Origin: Colwellia piezophila ATCC BAA-637
GTDB taxonomy: Bacteria; Pseudomonadota; Gammaproteobacteria; Enterobacterales; Alteromonadaceae
Reading direction: 5' to 3'
Assembly: GCF_000378625.1 (NCBI RefSeq)
Contig: NZ_KB905171.1
Span: forward strand, 124,001-188,000
DNA length: 64,000 nt
Below are positions 9,798 to 19,374 of this stretch, one piece after another; position 1 is the first letter of the stretch; each line of letters opens with the position of its first letter. The translations under genes and the position numbers were made by a program. Below the pieces are notes generated by a model. It was not told the DNA's origin, did not search any database, and saw nothing but the letters and a program-made list of their open reading frames with translations.

Positions 9798-11432
9798 ATG
9801 ACTACAGACGTGATAGTACAAGATTCGCACGACGAACATCATGATGACTCACATGAACATGGGAAAATGACCGGAATAAAGCGTTGGCTTTATACCACCA
9901 ACCATAAAGATATTGGCACCTTATATTTGTGGTTTGCTTTTATCATGTTTTTAACCGGTGGCGCGATGGCGATGGTTATCCGGGCTGAGTTATTTCAGCC
10001 AGGCTTACAGCTTGTTGAACCAGACTTTTTTAATCAGTTAACTACCGTACATGGCTTGATCATGGTGTTTGGCGCCATTATGCCTGCCTTTACCGGTTTT
10101 GCTAACTGGATGTTACCTATGATGCTCGGCGCGCCAGATATGGCTCTGCCTCGGATGAATAACTGGAGTTTTTGGATTCTGCCTTTTGCCTTTGCTATTT
10201 TGCTTGGCTCATTCTTTATGGAAAGTGGCGCCCCGAATTTCGGTTGGACCTTCTACGCACCGTTATCAACAACCTATTCTAATGGTAGTACTGCCTTCTT
10301 CGTTTTTGCCGTGCATATCATGGGTATATCTTCCATTATGGGCGCCATTAATATTGTCGTTACCATCATGAATATGCGTGCCCCAGGCATGACTTATATG
10401 AAGATGCCGTTATTCGTCTGGACCTTTTTTATTACCGCTTATTTATTAATTGCGGTGATGCCGGTACTCGCCGGTGTGGTGACCATGTTACTGACCGATA
10501 CCTATTTTGGCACCAGCTTTTTTGATGCCGCCGGTGGTGGTGACCCGGTGTTGTTCCAACATATATTTTGGTTCTTTGGTCACCCTGAAGTGTATATTAT
10601 GATTTTACCGGCCTTTGGTATCGTCTCTACCATCATTCCAACCTTTTCTCGTAAACGGTTATTTGGTTATACTTCGATGGTTTATGCCACTTCATCTATT
10701 GCCTTTTTATCGTTTATCGTTTGGGCACATCACATGTTCACCACCGGTATGCCACTGTTCGGTGAATTGTTCTTTATGTATTGCACCATGCTCATTGCGG
10801 TACCTACTGGCGTGAAAGTATTTAACTGGGTAGCAACGATGTGGCGCGGCTCTTTGACCTTTGAAACACCGATGCTGTTCTCTATCGCTTTTGTGATTTT
10901 ATTTACCATTGGTGGCTTCTCAGGTTTAATGTTGGCAATGACCCCGGTTGATTTTCAATATCATGATACTTACTTTGTTGTTGCTCACTTTCATTATGTA
11001 CTGGTTACTGGCTCACTATTTTCTATTTATGCCGGCGCCTATTATTGGTTACCCAAATGGACCGGCCATATGTACAACGATACGTTAAGTAAATGGCATT
11101 TTTGGTGTTCATTAATTTCTGTCAACTTACTATTTTTCCCTATGCACTTTTTAGGCTTAGCGGGTATGCCACGTAGAATTCCAGATTATGCCCTGCAATT
11201 TGCCGATTTCAATAAGTGGGTCAGTATTGGTGGTTTTGCCTTTGGTTTATCACAATTGATTTTCTTAGTGGTAGTGATTAAATGTATTCGTGGTGGTGAA
11301 AAAGCGCCGGCGAAACCTTGGGATGGCGCCATAGGTTTAGAGTGGACGGTGGCAAGCCCAGCGCCTTATCACACTTTTAGCACACCGCCGCCACAAGCAG
11401 ATATTGATCAAGCTGATCAGCACGAGCACTAA
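9798..11432 (+). CDS. ctaD: Cytochrome c oxidase subunit I
   Basis: The catalytic subunit holds heme a and the heme a3-CuB centre that reduces oxygen and pumps protons in the inner membrane. It has 544 residues and twelve predicted helices. Heme-copper family motifs are present: the heme a ligand region TTVHGLIMVFGAIMP, the CuB histidine-tyrosine motif FGHPEVYI, then WAHHMF, and the distal HDTYFVVAHFHYV. Both ends are His/Asp-rich (DEHHDDSHEH near residue 13 and DQADQHEH at the C-terminus). It follows coxB by 11 bp. Confidence 0.97.
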   Translation: MTTDVIVQDSHDEHHDDSHEHGKMTGIKRWLYTTNHKDIGTLYLWFAFIMFLTGGAMAMVIRAELFQPGLQLVEPDFFNQLTTVHGLIMVFGAIMPAFTGFANWMLPMMLGAPDMALPRMNNWSFWILPFAFAILLGSFFMESGAPNFGWTFYAPLSTTYSNGSTAFFVFAVHIMGISSIMGAINIVVTIMNMRAPGMTYMKMPLFVWTFFITAYLLIAVMPVLAGVVTMLLTDTYFGTSFFDAAGGGDPVLFQHIFWFFGHPEVYIMILPAFGIVSTIIPTFSRKRLFGYTSMVYATSSIAFLSFIVWAHHMFTTGMPLFGELFFMYCTMLIAVPTGVKVFNWVATMWRGSLTFETPMLFSIAFVILFTIGGFSGLMLAMTPVDFQYHDTYFVVAHFHYVLVTGSLFSIYAGAYYWLPKWTGHMYNDTLSKWHFWCSLISVNLLFFPMHFLGLAGMPRRIPDYALQFADFNKWVSIGGFAFGLSQLIFLVVVIKCIRGGEKAPAKPWDGAIGLEWTVASPAPYHTFSTPPPQADIDQADQHEH

Positions 11433-11437
11433 GCTTT

Positions 11438-12049
11438 ATGAGCACAGATGACCGCAAGAATGACAGCCAACATGGCAGCAAAGCTAAGCTAGCACCTGAC
11501 AAAAATAATGACGGTAGTAGTGCTAGTGCTAACAACACAAAAACAGTAAAGAAGTTACTGTTAGTGGTTGTTGCTATGTTTGGCTTTGGCTTTGCGCTAG
11601 TGCCTTTGTATGATGTTTTTTGCGATATCACCGGCTTAAACGGTAAGACTAATAGCACAGCGGTAGATTATACCGCGACGGGTATCGATGAATCGCGAAC
11701 AATAACAGTGCAATTTATTACCCGTAATGCCAAAGGAATTCCATGGCAGTTTGAGCCAGTGATTAATGAAATTACTGTTCACCCAGGCGAAATTAAAGTG
11801 GTGTCCTTCTATGCAAAAAATAATAGCCAACATGACATTATCGGCCAAGCAGTACCATCGGTATCACCGGGTTTGGCCGCCAATTACTTTCATAAAATTG
11901 AATGTTTTTGCTTTACTCAACAACCACTTAAATCATTAGAGGATGTTGAAATGACATTGCAATTTTATGTCGATTTAGACTTACCCAAAGATATCAATAC
12001 TTTAACTTTATCTTACACCTTGTATGACATAACCGAGAAGTCGTCATAG
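11438..12049 (+). CDS. ctaG: Cytochrome c oxidase assembly protein CtaG/Cox11
   Basis: Cox11-type CtaG delivers copper to CuB of subunit I. It has 203 residues with a cytosolic N-terminus, one membrane anchor (LLLVVVAMFGFGFALVPLYDVFC) and a periplasmic beta-sandwich with the copper motif ECFCF near residue 155. It begins 5 bp after ctaD. This is the Cox11 family, not the unrelated Bacillus CtaG. Confidence 0.95.
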   Translation: MSTDDRKNDSQHGSKAKLAPDKNNDGSSASANNTKTVKKLLLVVVAMFGFGFALVPLYDVFCDITGLNGKTNSTAVDYTATGIDESRTITVQFITRNAKGIPWQFEPVINEITVHPGEIKVVSFYAKNNSQHDIIGQAVPSVSPGLAANYFHKIECFCFTQQPLKSLEDVEMTLQFYVDLDLPKDINTLTLSYTLYDITEKSS

Positions 12050-12072
12050 GGTTCACTAAAAAGGGATAGAAA

Positions 12073-12957
12073 ATGACTAACAAAGAATACGAAAGTTATT
12101 ACGTACCCAGCCAAAGTCACTGGCCAATAGTTGGCGCAGTAGCATTATTTATGATCGCCTTTGGTGCCGCTAACTATGTTACCGATTTATCAAAAGACCA
12201 AAGTGGTTATGGCGGCTATTTACTACTCGCTGGCATTGCCTTAGTCATTTATATGCTGGTCGGTTGGTTTAAGGATGTTATCAGAGAATCATTAGCGGGT
12301 AAGTACTCACACCAAATGGATAAATCATTTCGCCAAGGCATGAGTTGGTTTATCTTTTCTGAAGTGATGTTTTTTGCGGCATTTTTTGGCGCCTTATTGT
12401 ATTTACGGGTGTTTTCTGTGCCCTGGTTAGGTGGCGCAGGTAATAATGCGGCAACAGGAGCCGTACTTTGGCCAGACTTTGTTGCCCAGTGGCCGTTATT
12501 AAGTACACCTGACGGTACCACGACCACCGCTATGGGTTGGTATGGCTTACCGCTAATTAATACGGTTTTACTGATGACGTCTTCCGTTACTGCCCACTTC
12601 GCCCACAGTGCTTTACTTAATAATAACCGCAAGGCTTTAAAATCCTGGCTTGGCCTAACCATCATACTGGGTGTGGCTTTTATCTGTTTTCAAGTTCTAG
12701 AATACTCACACGGCTACTCTGAAGAAATGCGCCTCTTTCTCGATAGCGGCGTTTATGGCAATACCTTTTATCTGTTAACCGGCTTTCACGGTATGCACGT
12801 CACCTTGGGTTGTATCATGTTGATTGTCATGTGGTTCAGAATTTTAAAAGGTCACTTTACCCCAGAAAATCACTTTGCTTTTCAAGCCGCAAGTTGGTAT
12901 TGGCATTTTGTCGATGTGGTTTGGGTAATGTTATTTGTCTTTGTTTATATTTTATAA
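12073..12957 (+). CDS. ctaE: Cytochrome c oxidase subunit III
   Basis: Subunit III stabilises the oxidase and supports proton uptake. It has 294 residues and seven predicted helices, with family motifs FIFSEVMFFAAFFGA, FHGMHVTLG and the C-terminal WYWHFVDVVWVMLF. A preceding AAAGGGATAGAAA provides a ribosome site. A 40-residue insert between the second and third conserved helices (GAGNNAATGAVLWPDF) is usual for gammaproteobacterial versions. Confidence 0.96.
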   Translation: MTNKEYESYYVPSQSHWPIVGAVALFMIAFGAANYVTDLSKDQSGYGGYLLLAGIALVIYMLVGWFKDVIRESLAGKYSHQMDKSFRQGMSWFIFSEVMFFAAFFGALLYLRVFSVPWLGGAGNNAATGAVLWPDFVAQWPLLSTPDGTTTTAMGWYGLPLINTVLLMTSSVTAHFAHSALLNNNRKALKSWLGLTIILGVAFICFQVLEYSHGYSEEMRLFLDSGVYGNTFYLLTGFHGMHVTLGCIMLIVMWFRILKGHFTPENHFAFQAASWYWHFVDVVWVMLFVFVYIL

Positions 12958-12968
12958 GGCCGGATTTT

Positions 12969-13886
12969 TTGCAGACTATTGATAAGCGCAGAAAATTAAT
13001 CGCTAATGCCCTTTGGTTAGGGCTAACGCTTATGGTCTTTTTCTGTTTAGTTAAATTAGCATTTTGGCAATACCAGCGCGGCTTTGAAAAAGAGCAACGC
13101 ACTGCCCGCATCGTGCAGCTCAATCAACAGTCCCCTTTAACCCTTAACGAAGTAGTCAAACTTGCTACCGAAAAGCAGTTTACCGGTAAAGAGAGTATTA
13201 ATGATTTCCCAGTAACGATTACAGGGGTGTTTAACGAGCATTTTCTATTTTTACTCGATAACCAAGTAGAAAAATACTCTTTGGGCTACCGAGTATTACA
13301 AGTTGTCGAAACACCTTCACATGCCGTATTAGTCAACTTAGGTTGGGTGCAGGGCTCAATAGATAGAAGCGTGCTTCCTAATGTAGCCGCTTTACAGGGT
13401 CAGTATAAATTTAAAGGTCATGTCCGTATTGTTGAGCGAGGCATCATGCTTACCGAGCAAGATTTTTCTCAAGTCAGTTGGCCATTACGAGTACAACAAA
13501 TTGAATTAACTAAATTCTCTGCATTGATATCCCCATTAATAAGTAAACCGCTATTACCCTTTGTTATTTATGTAGACCCGGAGGAGAGTCTTGGTTATAA
13601 GAAAAATTGGCATCCTATGGTGATGCCCGCAGCAAAACATTTTGGCTATACTTTTCAATGGGCAACGTTGGCTATTGCTTGGCTAATATTGATGGTTTGT
13701 TTACGTATCAAAACGCAAAAGCCTGCCCCGAATCATTCATCAGCTCATTCTTCGAAGTCTGCTGAAACTTTAACAAGTACACCAGCGAATAGCATTCATA
13801 CAAATATTGTTAAACCTATCTCTAACAATGTTGCTGAAAATTCCCAAAAAAATAATAAGAATAATAAGGCGGTTAACCATGGCTAA
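12969..13886 (+). CDS. SURF1 family cytochrome oxidase biogenesis protein
   Basis: SURF1 proteins help load heme a into subunit I. I take a TTG at 12969 (LQTIDKRRK), with AAGG 9 bp upstream, as start. The in-frame ATG at 12810 would lie within ctaE and encode unrelated residues. This gives 305 residues: an N-terminal helix (LWLGLTLMVFFCLVKLAFWQYQR), a periplasmic domain with VLVNLGWV, and a second helix (FQWATLAIAWLILMV) preceded by HFGYTFQW. The Ser/Asn-rich tail overlaps the next gene by 8 bp. Confidence 0.88.
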   Translation: MQTIDKRRKLIANALWLGLTLMVFFCLVKLAFWQYQRGFEKEQRTARIVQLNQQSPLTLNEVVKLATEKQFTGKESINDFPVTITGVFNEHFLFLLDNQVEKYSLGYRVLQVVETPSHAVLVNLGWVQGSIDRSVLPNVAALQGQYKFKGHVRIVERGIMLTEQDFSQVSWPLRVQQIELTKFSALISPLISKPLLPFVIYVDPEESLGYKKNWHPMVMPAAKHFGYTFQWATLAIAWLILMVCLRIKTQKPAPNHSSAHSSKSAETLTSTPANSIHTNIVKPISNNVAENSQKNNKNNKAVNHG

Positions 13887-14487
13887 ATCAATTTCTCCCA
13901 CCGATGCCAGTGAGCAGACACCTAAGTTAAGCCCGGCTTCAACCAAGCGAAACCGTCGCAGTTTACTCTTGCTAGTAACGGTATTTGTTTTACCTATTTT
14001 ATTAGCCAAGTTAGCTTTAGAAAATCAGTGGCTAGACCTTGGCGTAACCAATCAAGGTAAATTATTAGCGCAGCCATTAACACTTAAAGAATTGGGCATA
14101 GATGAGTCTGTATTTGCCAAACAATGGCTTATCATTTACCGACTACCAAAAAACTGTCCTGATAGCTGCTTACATAGCATTGAAACCGTACATAACAGTT
14201 ATGTTGCACTGGGCAAAGATATGCCCAGGGTGACGCCCGTGTTATTGAAAGAAGATATTTTCTCTGCTCAGCAAAATAAACGACTTGCTAAAAGTCAGTG
14301 GAAAATACTTGCCTTAACCCCAAGAATGACTAATTTACTGCAAGGTCCACAAGTACTGATCGCCGATCCGTTAGGCAATATCATCTTAAGGCATGCCATC
14401 CCTGAGAAAACACAACAGCATGCCTTATTTGGTAAGGCTATTATTGCCGATATGAAGAAGCTTTTGAAATATTCTAAGGTAGGTTAA
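13879..14487 (+). CDS. Membrane-anchored SCO-like protein of the oxidase operon
   Basis: I do not recognise a named family with certainty. The ATG at 13879 (MAKSISPTD) overlaps the end of the SURF1 gene and has AAGGCGG upstream; a longer frame from 13807 lies inside that gene. The 202 residues have a basic cytosolic N-terminus, one helix (residues 29-46) and a periplasmic domain. C93 and C97 in NCPDSCLHS have the same C-x3-C spacing and CPD core as the Sco motif CPDVC. A late VLIADPLGNIILRH resembles the end of a Sco fold. A copper or thiol role in oxidase assembly is likely but inferred. Confidence 0.7.
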   Translation: MAKSISPTDASEQTPKLSPASTKRNRRSLLLLVTVFVLPILLAKLALENQWLDLGVTNQGKLLAQPLTLKELGIDESVFAKQWLIIYRLPKNCPDSCLHSIETVHNSYVALGKDMPRVTPVLLKEDIFSAQQNKRLAKSQWKILALTPRMTNLLQGPQVLIADPLGNIILRHAIPEKTQQHALFGKAIIADMKKLLKYSKVG

Positions 14488-14491
14488 CACC

Positions 14492-15553
14492 ATGATGGAT
14501 GATGTTAAAAGTGCTCAAACCCTTCGCCGCTTAGTACTGACTAGCTTATTATTAGCCATTGTTGTTATTGGCTTAGGTGCTTATACCCGCTTAACCCACG
14601 CAGGCTTGGGTTGCCCAGATTGGCCAACGTGTTATGGCTTACTTGATGTACCGCAAACTAGCACACAAATAGCTGCCGCCGAGCAAGCTTTTCCCGACCG
14701 ACCGGTTGAACCCGCGAAAGCGTGGAATGAAATGATCCATCGCTATTTCGCCGGTAGTCTTGGCTTGCTTATCGCGGTAATTACCCTATTTTCAATTAAA
14801 TTACGCTGGTCCAAACGTTCGAGAATCAAATATCCGATTTTTCTGCCGATATTAATTTTAGCCATGGTCACCTTTCAAGCCGCTTTAGGCATGTGGACGG
14901 TGACCCTGAAATTAATGCCTATTGTGGTGATGGCGCATTTACTCGGCGGTTTTACCACTTTGTGCTTACTGTTCTTATTATATTTACGACTCAAAGCCAA
15001 AGGGGCTAATGCGCAAGGCGCGAACCTAGTCAATGCACAGCTTAAAAAGTACAGTCGTTTTGCTCTACTCGGCATCACTATTTTAACGGCGCAAATCGCT
15101 CTTGGCGGTTGGACTTCCTCAAATTATGCTGCGATGAGCTGCGTTGAGCTGCCTATTTGCCAAGGCGATTGGCTGTCAAATCTAACCTTTGATAAATCTT
15201 TTGCGGTGATTCCGCCCAGTAAAGACAGTTATGAATTTGGTCACCTAGATCACAATGAACGCGTAACCATTCATGTCAGTCACCGCTTAGGCGCGATCAT
15301 CACTGGTGTTTTTCTTGCTTGGTTAGCCATCATGGTATTCATCAAAGCAAGAACGCATACCATCAAAAATACCGCCATTGTGCTGTTAACGTTATTAATT
15401 GCCCAGATCAGTTTGGGCATTAGTAATATTTGGTTTTCACTACCACTTAACGTGGCGGTGGCACATAACTTAGTTGCCGCCTGCTTGATGCTAAGTTTGA
15501 TTGCTTTAGCTTATAAGTTAAAACAAAGTTCTAAGGAGTCCTTCTATGAATAA
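14492..15553 (+). CDS. ctaA: Heme A synthase CtaA/Cox15
   Basis: CtaA oxidises the C8 methyl of heme O to formyl, giving heme A for the oxidase. It has 353 residues and eight predicted helices. Conserved segments are [21 protein letters not shown] near the N-terminus, EMIHRYFAG with the first heme histidine, [15 protein letters not shown] HVSHRLGAI, and AVAHNLVAA. It begins 4 bp after the SCO-like gene and overlaps ctaB by 8 bp. Confidence 0.96.
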   Translation: MMDDVKSAQTLRRLVLTSLLLAIVVIGLGAYTRLTHAGLGCPDWPTCYGLLDVPQTSTQIAAAEQAFPDRPVEPAKAWNEMIHRYFAGSLGLLIAVITLFSIKLRWSKRSRIKYPIFLPILILAMVTFQAALGMWTVTLKLMPIVVMAHLLGGFTTLCLLFLLYLRLKAKGANAQGANLVNAQLKKYSRFALLGITILTAQIALGGWTSSNYAAMSCVELPICQGDWLSNLTFDKSFAVIPPSKDSYEFGHLDHNERVTIHVSHRLGAIITGVFLAWLAIMVFIKARTHTIKNTAIVLLTLLIAQISLGISNIWFSLPLNVAVAHNLVAACLMLSLIALAYKLKQSSKESFYE

Positions 15554-16514
15554 TACCATGAATAAAACAATTAATGAGACCATGAGCGATACCCTACCAA
15601 CCGCAATTAATGCCGGTAATAGTTCCGATTCCATGAGGCGTTTTTTTACTAATTGGCGAGCTTATTATGATATTACCAAACCAAAAGTTGTCGCCTTATT
15701 GGTCTTAACCGCACTGGTCGGGATGAGCTTATCAGTGCCTGGGGGGTTACCGTGGCAATTGCTATTACCGGCCATGTTGGGCATTGCGTTACTCTCTTCT
15801 GCGGCAGCAGCGATTAACCATATTGTTGATGAGAAAATCGATACCGTCATGGGGCGCACGCATAACAGGCCTTTACCCGAAGGGAGAATAAGTGTCCGCA
15901 GTGCGATAGTTTTCGCTATTAGCATCGCCTTATTAGGTTTCATTATTCTGTATGCTTTGGTGAATCCTCTAACCGCATTTTTGACTTTAGCTGGCTTAGT
16001 TGGCTATAGCTTTATTTATACTATGTATCTTAAGCGTGCTACGCCGCAAAATATCACTATTGGTGGTTTAGCCGGTGCAATACCGCCGCTATTGGGCTGG
16101 ACCGCTATGACTAATGAAATAGCGCCAAATGCTTTGTTATTAGTATTGATTATTTTTACTTGGACGCCGCCACACTTTTGGGCATTAGCTATCCACCGAA
16201 AAAATGATTATGCCAAAGTGAATATTCCTATGTTGCCGGTAACTCATGGTGTAGATTTTACCAAAACACAAATACTGCTTTATACGGTATTACTGTTTGT
16301 GGTGTGTTTATTACCTTATTTAGTTGGCATGAGTAATTGGTTTTATTTAGTCGGCGCGTGCATTTTGAATGTGATCTTTTTTGGCTATGCTTGGCAGCTT
16401 AAGTTTAATGCCAAGGAAGATACGGCGATGGCAACGTTTAAATTCTCTATTGTGCACTTAATGCTGCTCTTTATTATTTTACTGGTCGATCATTATTGGT
16501 TGCCAATGGGCTAG
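15546..16514 (+). CDS. ctaB: Protoheme IX farnesyltransferase CtaB
   Basis: CtaB (also CyoE) adds a farnesyl group to heme B to make heme O, the substrate of CtaA. It has 322 residues with UbiA-type membrane helices. The prenyl-diphosphate motif NHIVDEKID (N-x3-D-x2-I/D) is near residue 90 and the second motif [11 protein letters not shown] near 207. The first about 30 residues are Asn/Thr-rich and carry several Met codons, so the true start may be internal. It overlaps ctaA by 8 bp. Confidence 0.95.
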   Translation: MNNTMNKTINETMSDTLPTAINAGNSSDSMRRFFTNWRAYYDITKPKVVALLVLTALVGMSLSVPGGLPWQLLLPAMLGIALLSSAAAAINHIVDEKIDTVMGRTHNRPLPEGRISVRSAIVFAISIALLGFIILYALVNPLTAFLTLAGLVGYSFIYTMYLKRATPQNITIGGLAGAIPPLLGWTAMTNEIAPNALLLVLIIFTWTPPHFWALAIHRKNDYAKVNIPMLPVTHGVDFTKTQILLYTVLLFVVCLLPYLVGMSNWFYLVGACILNVIFFGYAWQLKFNAKEDTAMATFKFSIVHLMLLFIILLVDHYWLPMG

Positions 16515-16556
16515 TTTTAAGCGTTTATTAATAGAGTCTCTAAATTCAGGATTTCA

Positions 16557-17234
16557 ATGAATAAATTTTTCTTTGGCATTATTGCCCTAATCTCTATCAG
16601 TGCAGGCTCGGTTGGCTTTCACTTTATTAAACAAGCCCAGCAACTACCTGAGCCTGAATATGCCTTGTATTATCAGCAAGCACGGCCGTTATCCGCTTTT
16701 ACCTTCACCGATGAATCAGGACTGCCTTTTAATAACAGTCAGTTACAGGGCAAGTGGTCTCTGGTATTTTTCGGCTATACATCATGTCCTGACGTTTGCC
16801 CAATCACTTTGCAAAATCTCAATTTCATTTATGATGAAATAACCGCTATTGCTGACAATAGCCAAGTATTATTAGTCACTGTTGACCCGAAGAGAGATAG
16901 CATAACCAAGCTCGCCAAATACATTGCCTATTTTAATAAGGAATTTAAAGCCCTACGCGCCGAACACGACGTGCTATTCCCATTTTCTCGAAATTTAGGA
17001 CTGATGTATGCCATTACTAGTAAAGAGAACAGTAAGCAAGTTAGTAACGCCAGTGAAGAACAAGCAGCAGATGAAAACTATTGGGTTGATCACAGCGCAT
17101 CATTGGTGTTAATCAATCCAGAGGGTAAGGTAGCGGCAATATTTCGGCCTGAACAGGAAGTAGGCCAAGCACCGGTTATTGATAATGATAAACTATTAAG
17201 CGACTATCAAAAAATAGTCGCCCTGTATAATTAA
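16557..17234 (+). CDS. SCO1/SenC family copper chaperone
   Basis: Sco proteins metallate and reduce CuA of subunit II. It has 225 residues with an N-terminal membrane anchor (residues 4-22). The thioredoxin-like fold carries C77 and C81 (TSCPDVCP) and the third copper ligand H179 (VDHSASLVL). It closes the oxidase operon, 42 bp after ctaB. No clear terminator follows. Confidence 0.93.
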   Translation: MNKFFFGIIALISISAGSVGFHFIKQAQQLPEPEYALYYQQARPLSAFTFTDESGLPFNNSQLQGKWSLVFFGYTSCPDVCPITLQNLNFIYDEITAIADNSQVLLVTVDPKRDSITKLAKYIAYFNKEFKALRAEHDVLFPFSRNLGLMYAITSKENSKQVSNASEEQAADENYWVDHSASLVLINPEGKVAAIFRPEQEVGQAPVIDNDKLLSDYQKIVALYN

Positions 17235-17318
17235 CATCAGTAACATAAGTAACATCAAAGGTGTGAAACGTTAATGTTTAAAGTTAATGTGTAAAGTACA
17301 TGTGTAGGTAATAGTCGC

Positions 17319-18392
17319 TTATAAATGATACCAACTACCATCATTTTTTAAGATAAACCATGGCTTCGAATACCAGTAATAACGACCTGGTTTGCTGATG
17401 CTTGCAGCCGTACAGTTCGCTCGAACTCGACCCACAGGTAAATCTTTACTGAAGGTAATGCTAAAACTTTTATCATCATTCCAGGTGATTTTTTGCTTAC
17501 CTAGGCCTGAAATATAGCAATTTAGTGCCGACTTATAAAAATCACCGGTCTCGATAGCAAAGGTGATGCTTTTAGCTTCTTGGTACTTAAAAATTGTTTC
17601 GCCCTGATCACCTTCTAAACGAATATCAAACGCCAAAGAGTTTAATTTATCACGCAAGCCAGAGATCTTGTCGTAAGGCTGTGACGCAGGAAAACGTGGC
17701 ACACTGGTTAAATCTGTGGATAAATCAATAGCGCCGGATTGCTGAGAAAAAGCAACAAAATCATTTTCTTTCGCCCATGCCTGAACTGCCATATCATACT
17801 CACCATAAGGGTATGCATAATATCGCCAGCTTTGACCGGTGTTATCTTTAATCATCGCTTCGGCTTTTAATAATAAATCCGTTTGCTTTTTCAACCACGC
17901 TTCTTGCGTTAATCCGTTGGTAATGCGCGTCATAGAGTCATGCTCAAAACCATGGTTGGCAATTATCACCCCTTCATCGGCAAGTGTTTTTAGCTGAATC
18001 CATGACATATAAGGGGAGGACTGCTTGTTATCATTACGATTGATAATGCCAGGATTAACATAAATGGTATACGGAAAGCCGAACTTATCTAAAATGGGTT
18101 TTGCCTGTGTTAACACGTCAATATAAGCATCATCAAAAGTGATTGCCACGCTTTTATCCGGTAACGGTTGTTGCTTTTTTATCGCTTCAATAAGTTCTGA
18201 AAGTGGCACTACGGTAAAGTTCTTATCTTTAAGATATTGAAGATGTACTTCAAACTGCTTAGGAGAAATACTGGTGCTAGCAGGGGTGCTGTCACTAACA
18301 TGGTGGTATTGTAAAATAACCGCTGCATGACTATTGAACACAACGCCCAATAATAGTGAAACTGAAAAAAGTGTCCGCAACATATGTTTCAT
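17319..18392 (-). CDS. Secreted polysaccharide deacetylase family protein
   Basis: It has 357 residues with a signal peptide (residues 1-23, ending SHA). The NodB-type carbohydrate esterase 4 domain shows YHHVSD, the catalytic motif TFDDAYID (here F-D-D), the metal histidine region NHGFEHDSM, and RYYAYPYGEYD. The C-terminal about 100 residues form a separate beta-rich domain of unknown role. It probably removes acetyl groups from cell-envelope or biofilm polysaccharide; the substrate is not known. AAGG precedes the ATG at 18392. Confidence 0.88.
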   Translation of the reverse strand: MKHMLRTLFSVSLLLGVVFNSHAAVILQYHHVSDSTPASTSISPKQFEVHLQYLKDKNFTVVPLSELIEAIKKQQPLPDKSVAITFDDAYIDVLTQAKPILDKFGFPYTIYVNPGIINRNDNKQSSPYMSWIQLKTLADEGVIIANHGFEHDSMTRITNGLTQEAWLKKQTDLLLKAEAMIKDNTGQSWRYYAYPYGEYDMAVQAWAKENDFVAFSQQSGAIDLSTDLTSVPRFPASQPYDKISGLRDKLNSLAFDIRLEGDQGETIFKYQEAKSITFAIETGDFYKSALNCYISGLGKQKITWNDDKSFSITFSKDLPVGRVRANCTAASISKPGRYYWYSKPWFILKNDGSWYHL

Positions 18393-18528
18393 GGTAAATA
18401 CCTTTAAAAATTAGATGAGACCAATCCGCATTCAAAAGTGTTCACGTAACGAGAATTACTTATACGACATGGTCGTCAGCTAAAATAACGCCTTTTTTAT
18501 TAAATCACTAGCACTTTAGGGTATTTCT

Positions 18529-18663
18529 TTGTTTAAAACACGCAATTTAGAGCAACACAAACGTCTATTTTACTTAGCGTTACCGATGATTTTATCAAAT
18601 ATTACCGTGCCTTTACTTGGTTTAGTCGATACCGCGGTAAAGAGTGATAGCGATTATTATTAG
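18529..18663 (+). pseudogene. dinF: Relic of dinF-type MATE efflux gene
   Basis: A 44-codon frame from TTG at 18529 reads like the N-terminus of DinF: LALPMILSNITVPLLGLVDTAV. After the codon for that Val the homology ends abruptly in KSDSDYY and a stop at 18661. An intact DinF is about 440-460 residues, so more than 90 percent is missing. AGGG lies just upstream, so the start region is preserved. dinF usually follows lexA, but here the relic is about 11 kb away. Confidence 0.85.
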
Positions 18664-18691
18664 CTACAGCTTCCACCCGAAAAATTAAGTG

Positions 18692-19054
18692 TTACTTAAT
18701 CGCCTTTACAGAGAAGTACTCAAGCGTTTTTGCCAATAAAATACCACAAGCTAAGCCTGCCACATTCGCTGCCATATCAAGCCATTCACCATAGCGATTA
18801 ACATAAGGTTGAATGAGCTCAATCGCACCACTAAAAGCAGCAAATCCTAGCGCAATCCAGAGCCAGTGTTTAGGCTTTCTAAGCGCTACCGGCAACATTA
18901 ACGCACCATAAGAAATAAAGTGATGGGTTTTGTCACTTCCTGGAACTTTCGGTAAATATTCGGCTGGCCATAAAGACAAAGTGGCAATGGCTGTAAGTAA
19001 AAAAACCGTAATAAACAACCAATAGTGTTTGATTAAATTGAGTATAAATTTCAT
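18692..19054 (-). CDS. VanZ-like small membrane protein
   Basis: It has 120 residues and four hydrophobic helices. The VanZ-like pattern shows PGSDKTHHFISYGALMLP, with HH in the first loop, and later GAIELIQPYVNRYGEWLDMAANVAG with acidic E-Q and D residues. VanZ family function outside glycopeptide resistance is unknown. It lies 25 bp downstream of a small membrane gene and converges on the dinF relic. Confidence 0.82.
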   Translation of the reverse strand: MKFILNLIKHYWLFITVFLLTAIATLSLWPAEYLPKVPGSDKTHHFISYGALMLPVALRKPKHWLWIALGFAAFSGAIELIQPYVNRYGEWLDMAANVAGLACGILLAKTLEYFSVKAIK

Positions 19055-19079
19055 TGAATTACTACATTCACCCTAGCGG

Positions 19080-19349
19080 TTATGGATTGTGATTAGTCGA
19101 ATTTTTTTGGTTGGGTCTAGTACGGTAAATGATATTTAACCAGCGATTAGCAAATATACCGAGATAACCCCAAGCGGCAATTAAACAAGCAAGACCTAAG
19201 ATGGCCACACCAATGATTTGCCAAAGGTGATGATTGATATAACCTAAGGCTACGAACAACAAACCAATAACAAAAAGGCCAAGTCCACGTAAGAACAGTG
19301 TTAAACTGCGCTGTGGATTTTGGCCTAGTTTTTCTAATAACTTAATCAT
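19080..19349 (-). CDS. Small membrane protein of unknown function
   Basis: I do not recognise this family. It has 89 residues with two hydrophobic helices at about 20-40 and 45-66, a basic cytosolic N-terminus (GQNPQRS) and a basic Asn-rich tail. It lies between nfuA (25 bp away) and the VanZ-like gene (25 bp), all on the minus strand, so the three may form an operon. Confidence 0.65.
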   Translation of the reverse strand: MIKLLEKLGQNPQRSLTLFLRGLGLFVIGLLFVALGYINHHLWQIIGVAILGLACLIAAWGYLGIFANRWLNIIYRTRPNQKNSTNHNP

Positions 19350-19374
19350 ATTTACTGAGTCATATATCTAATTT

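Noticed and set aside
12249..12665. 138-codon minus-strand frame opposite ctaE
   Set aside because: Lies entirely within ctaE on the other strand; composition is explained by the antisense of membrane-helix codons.
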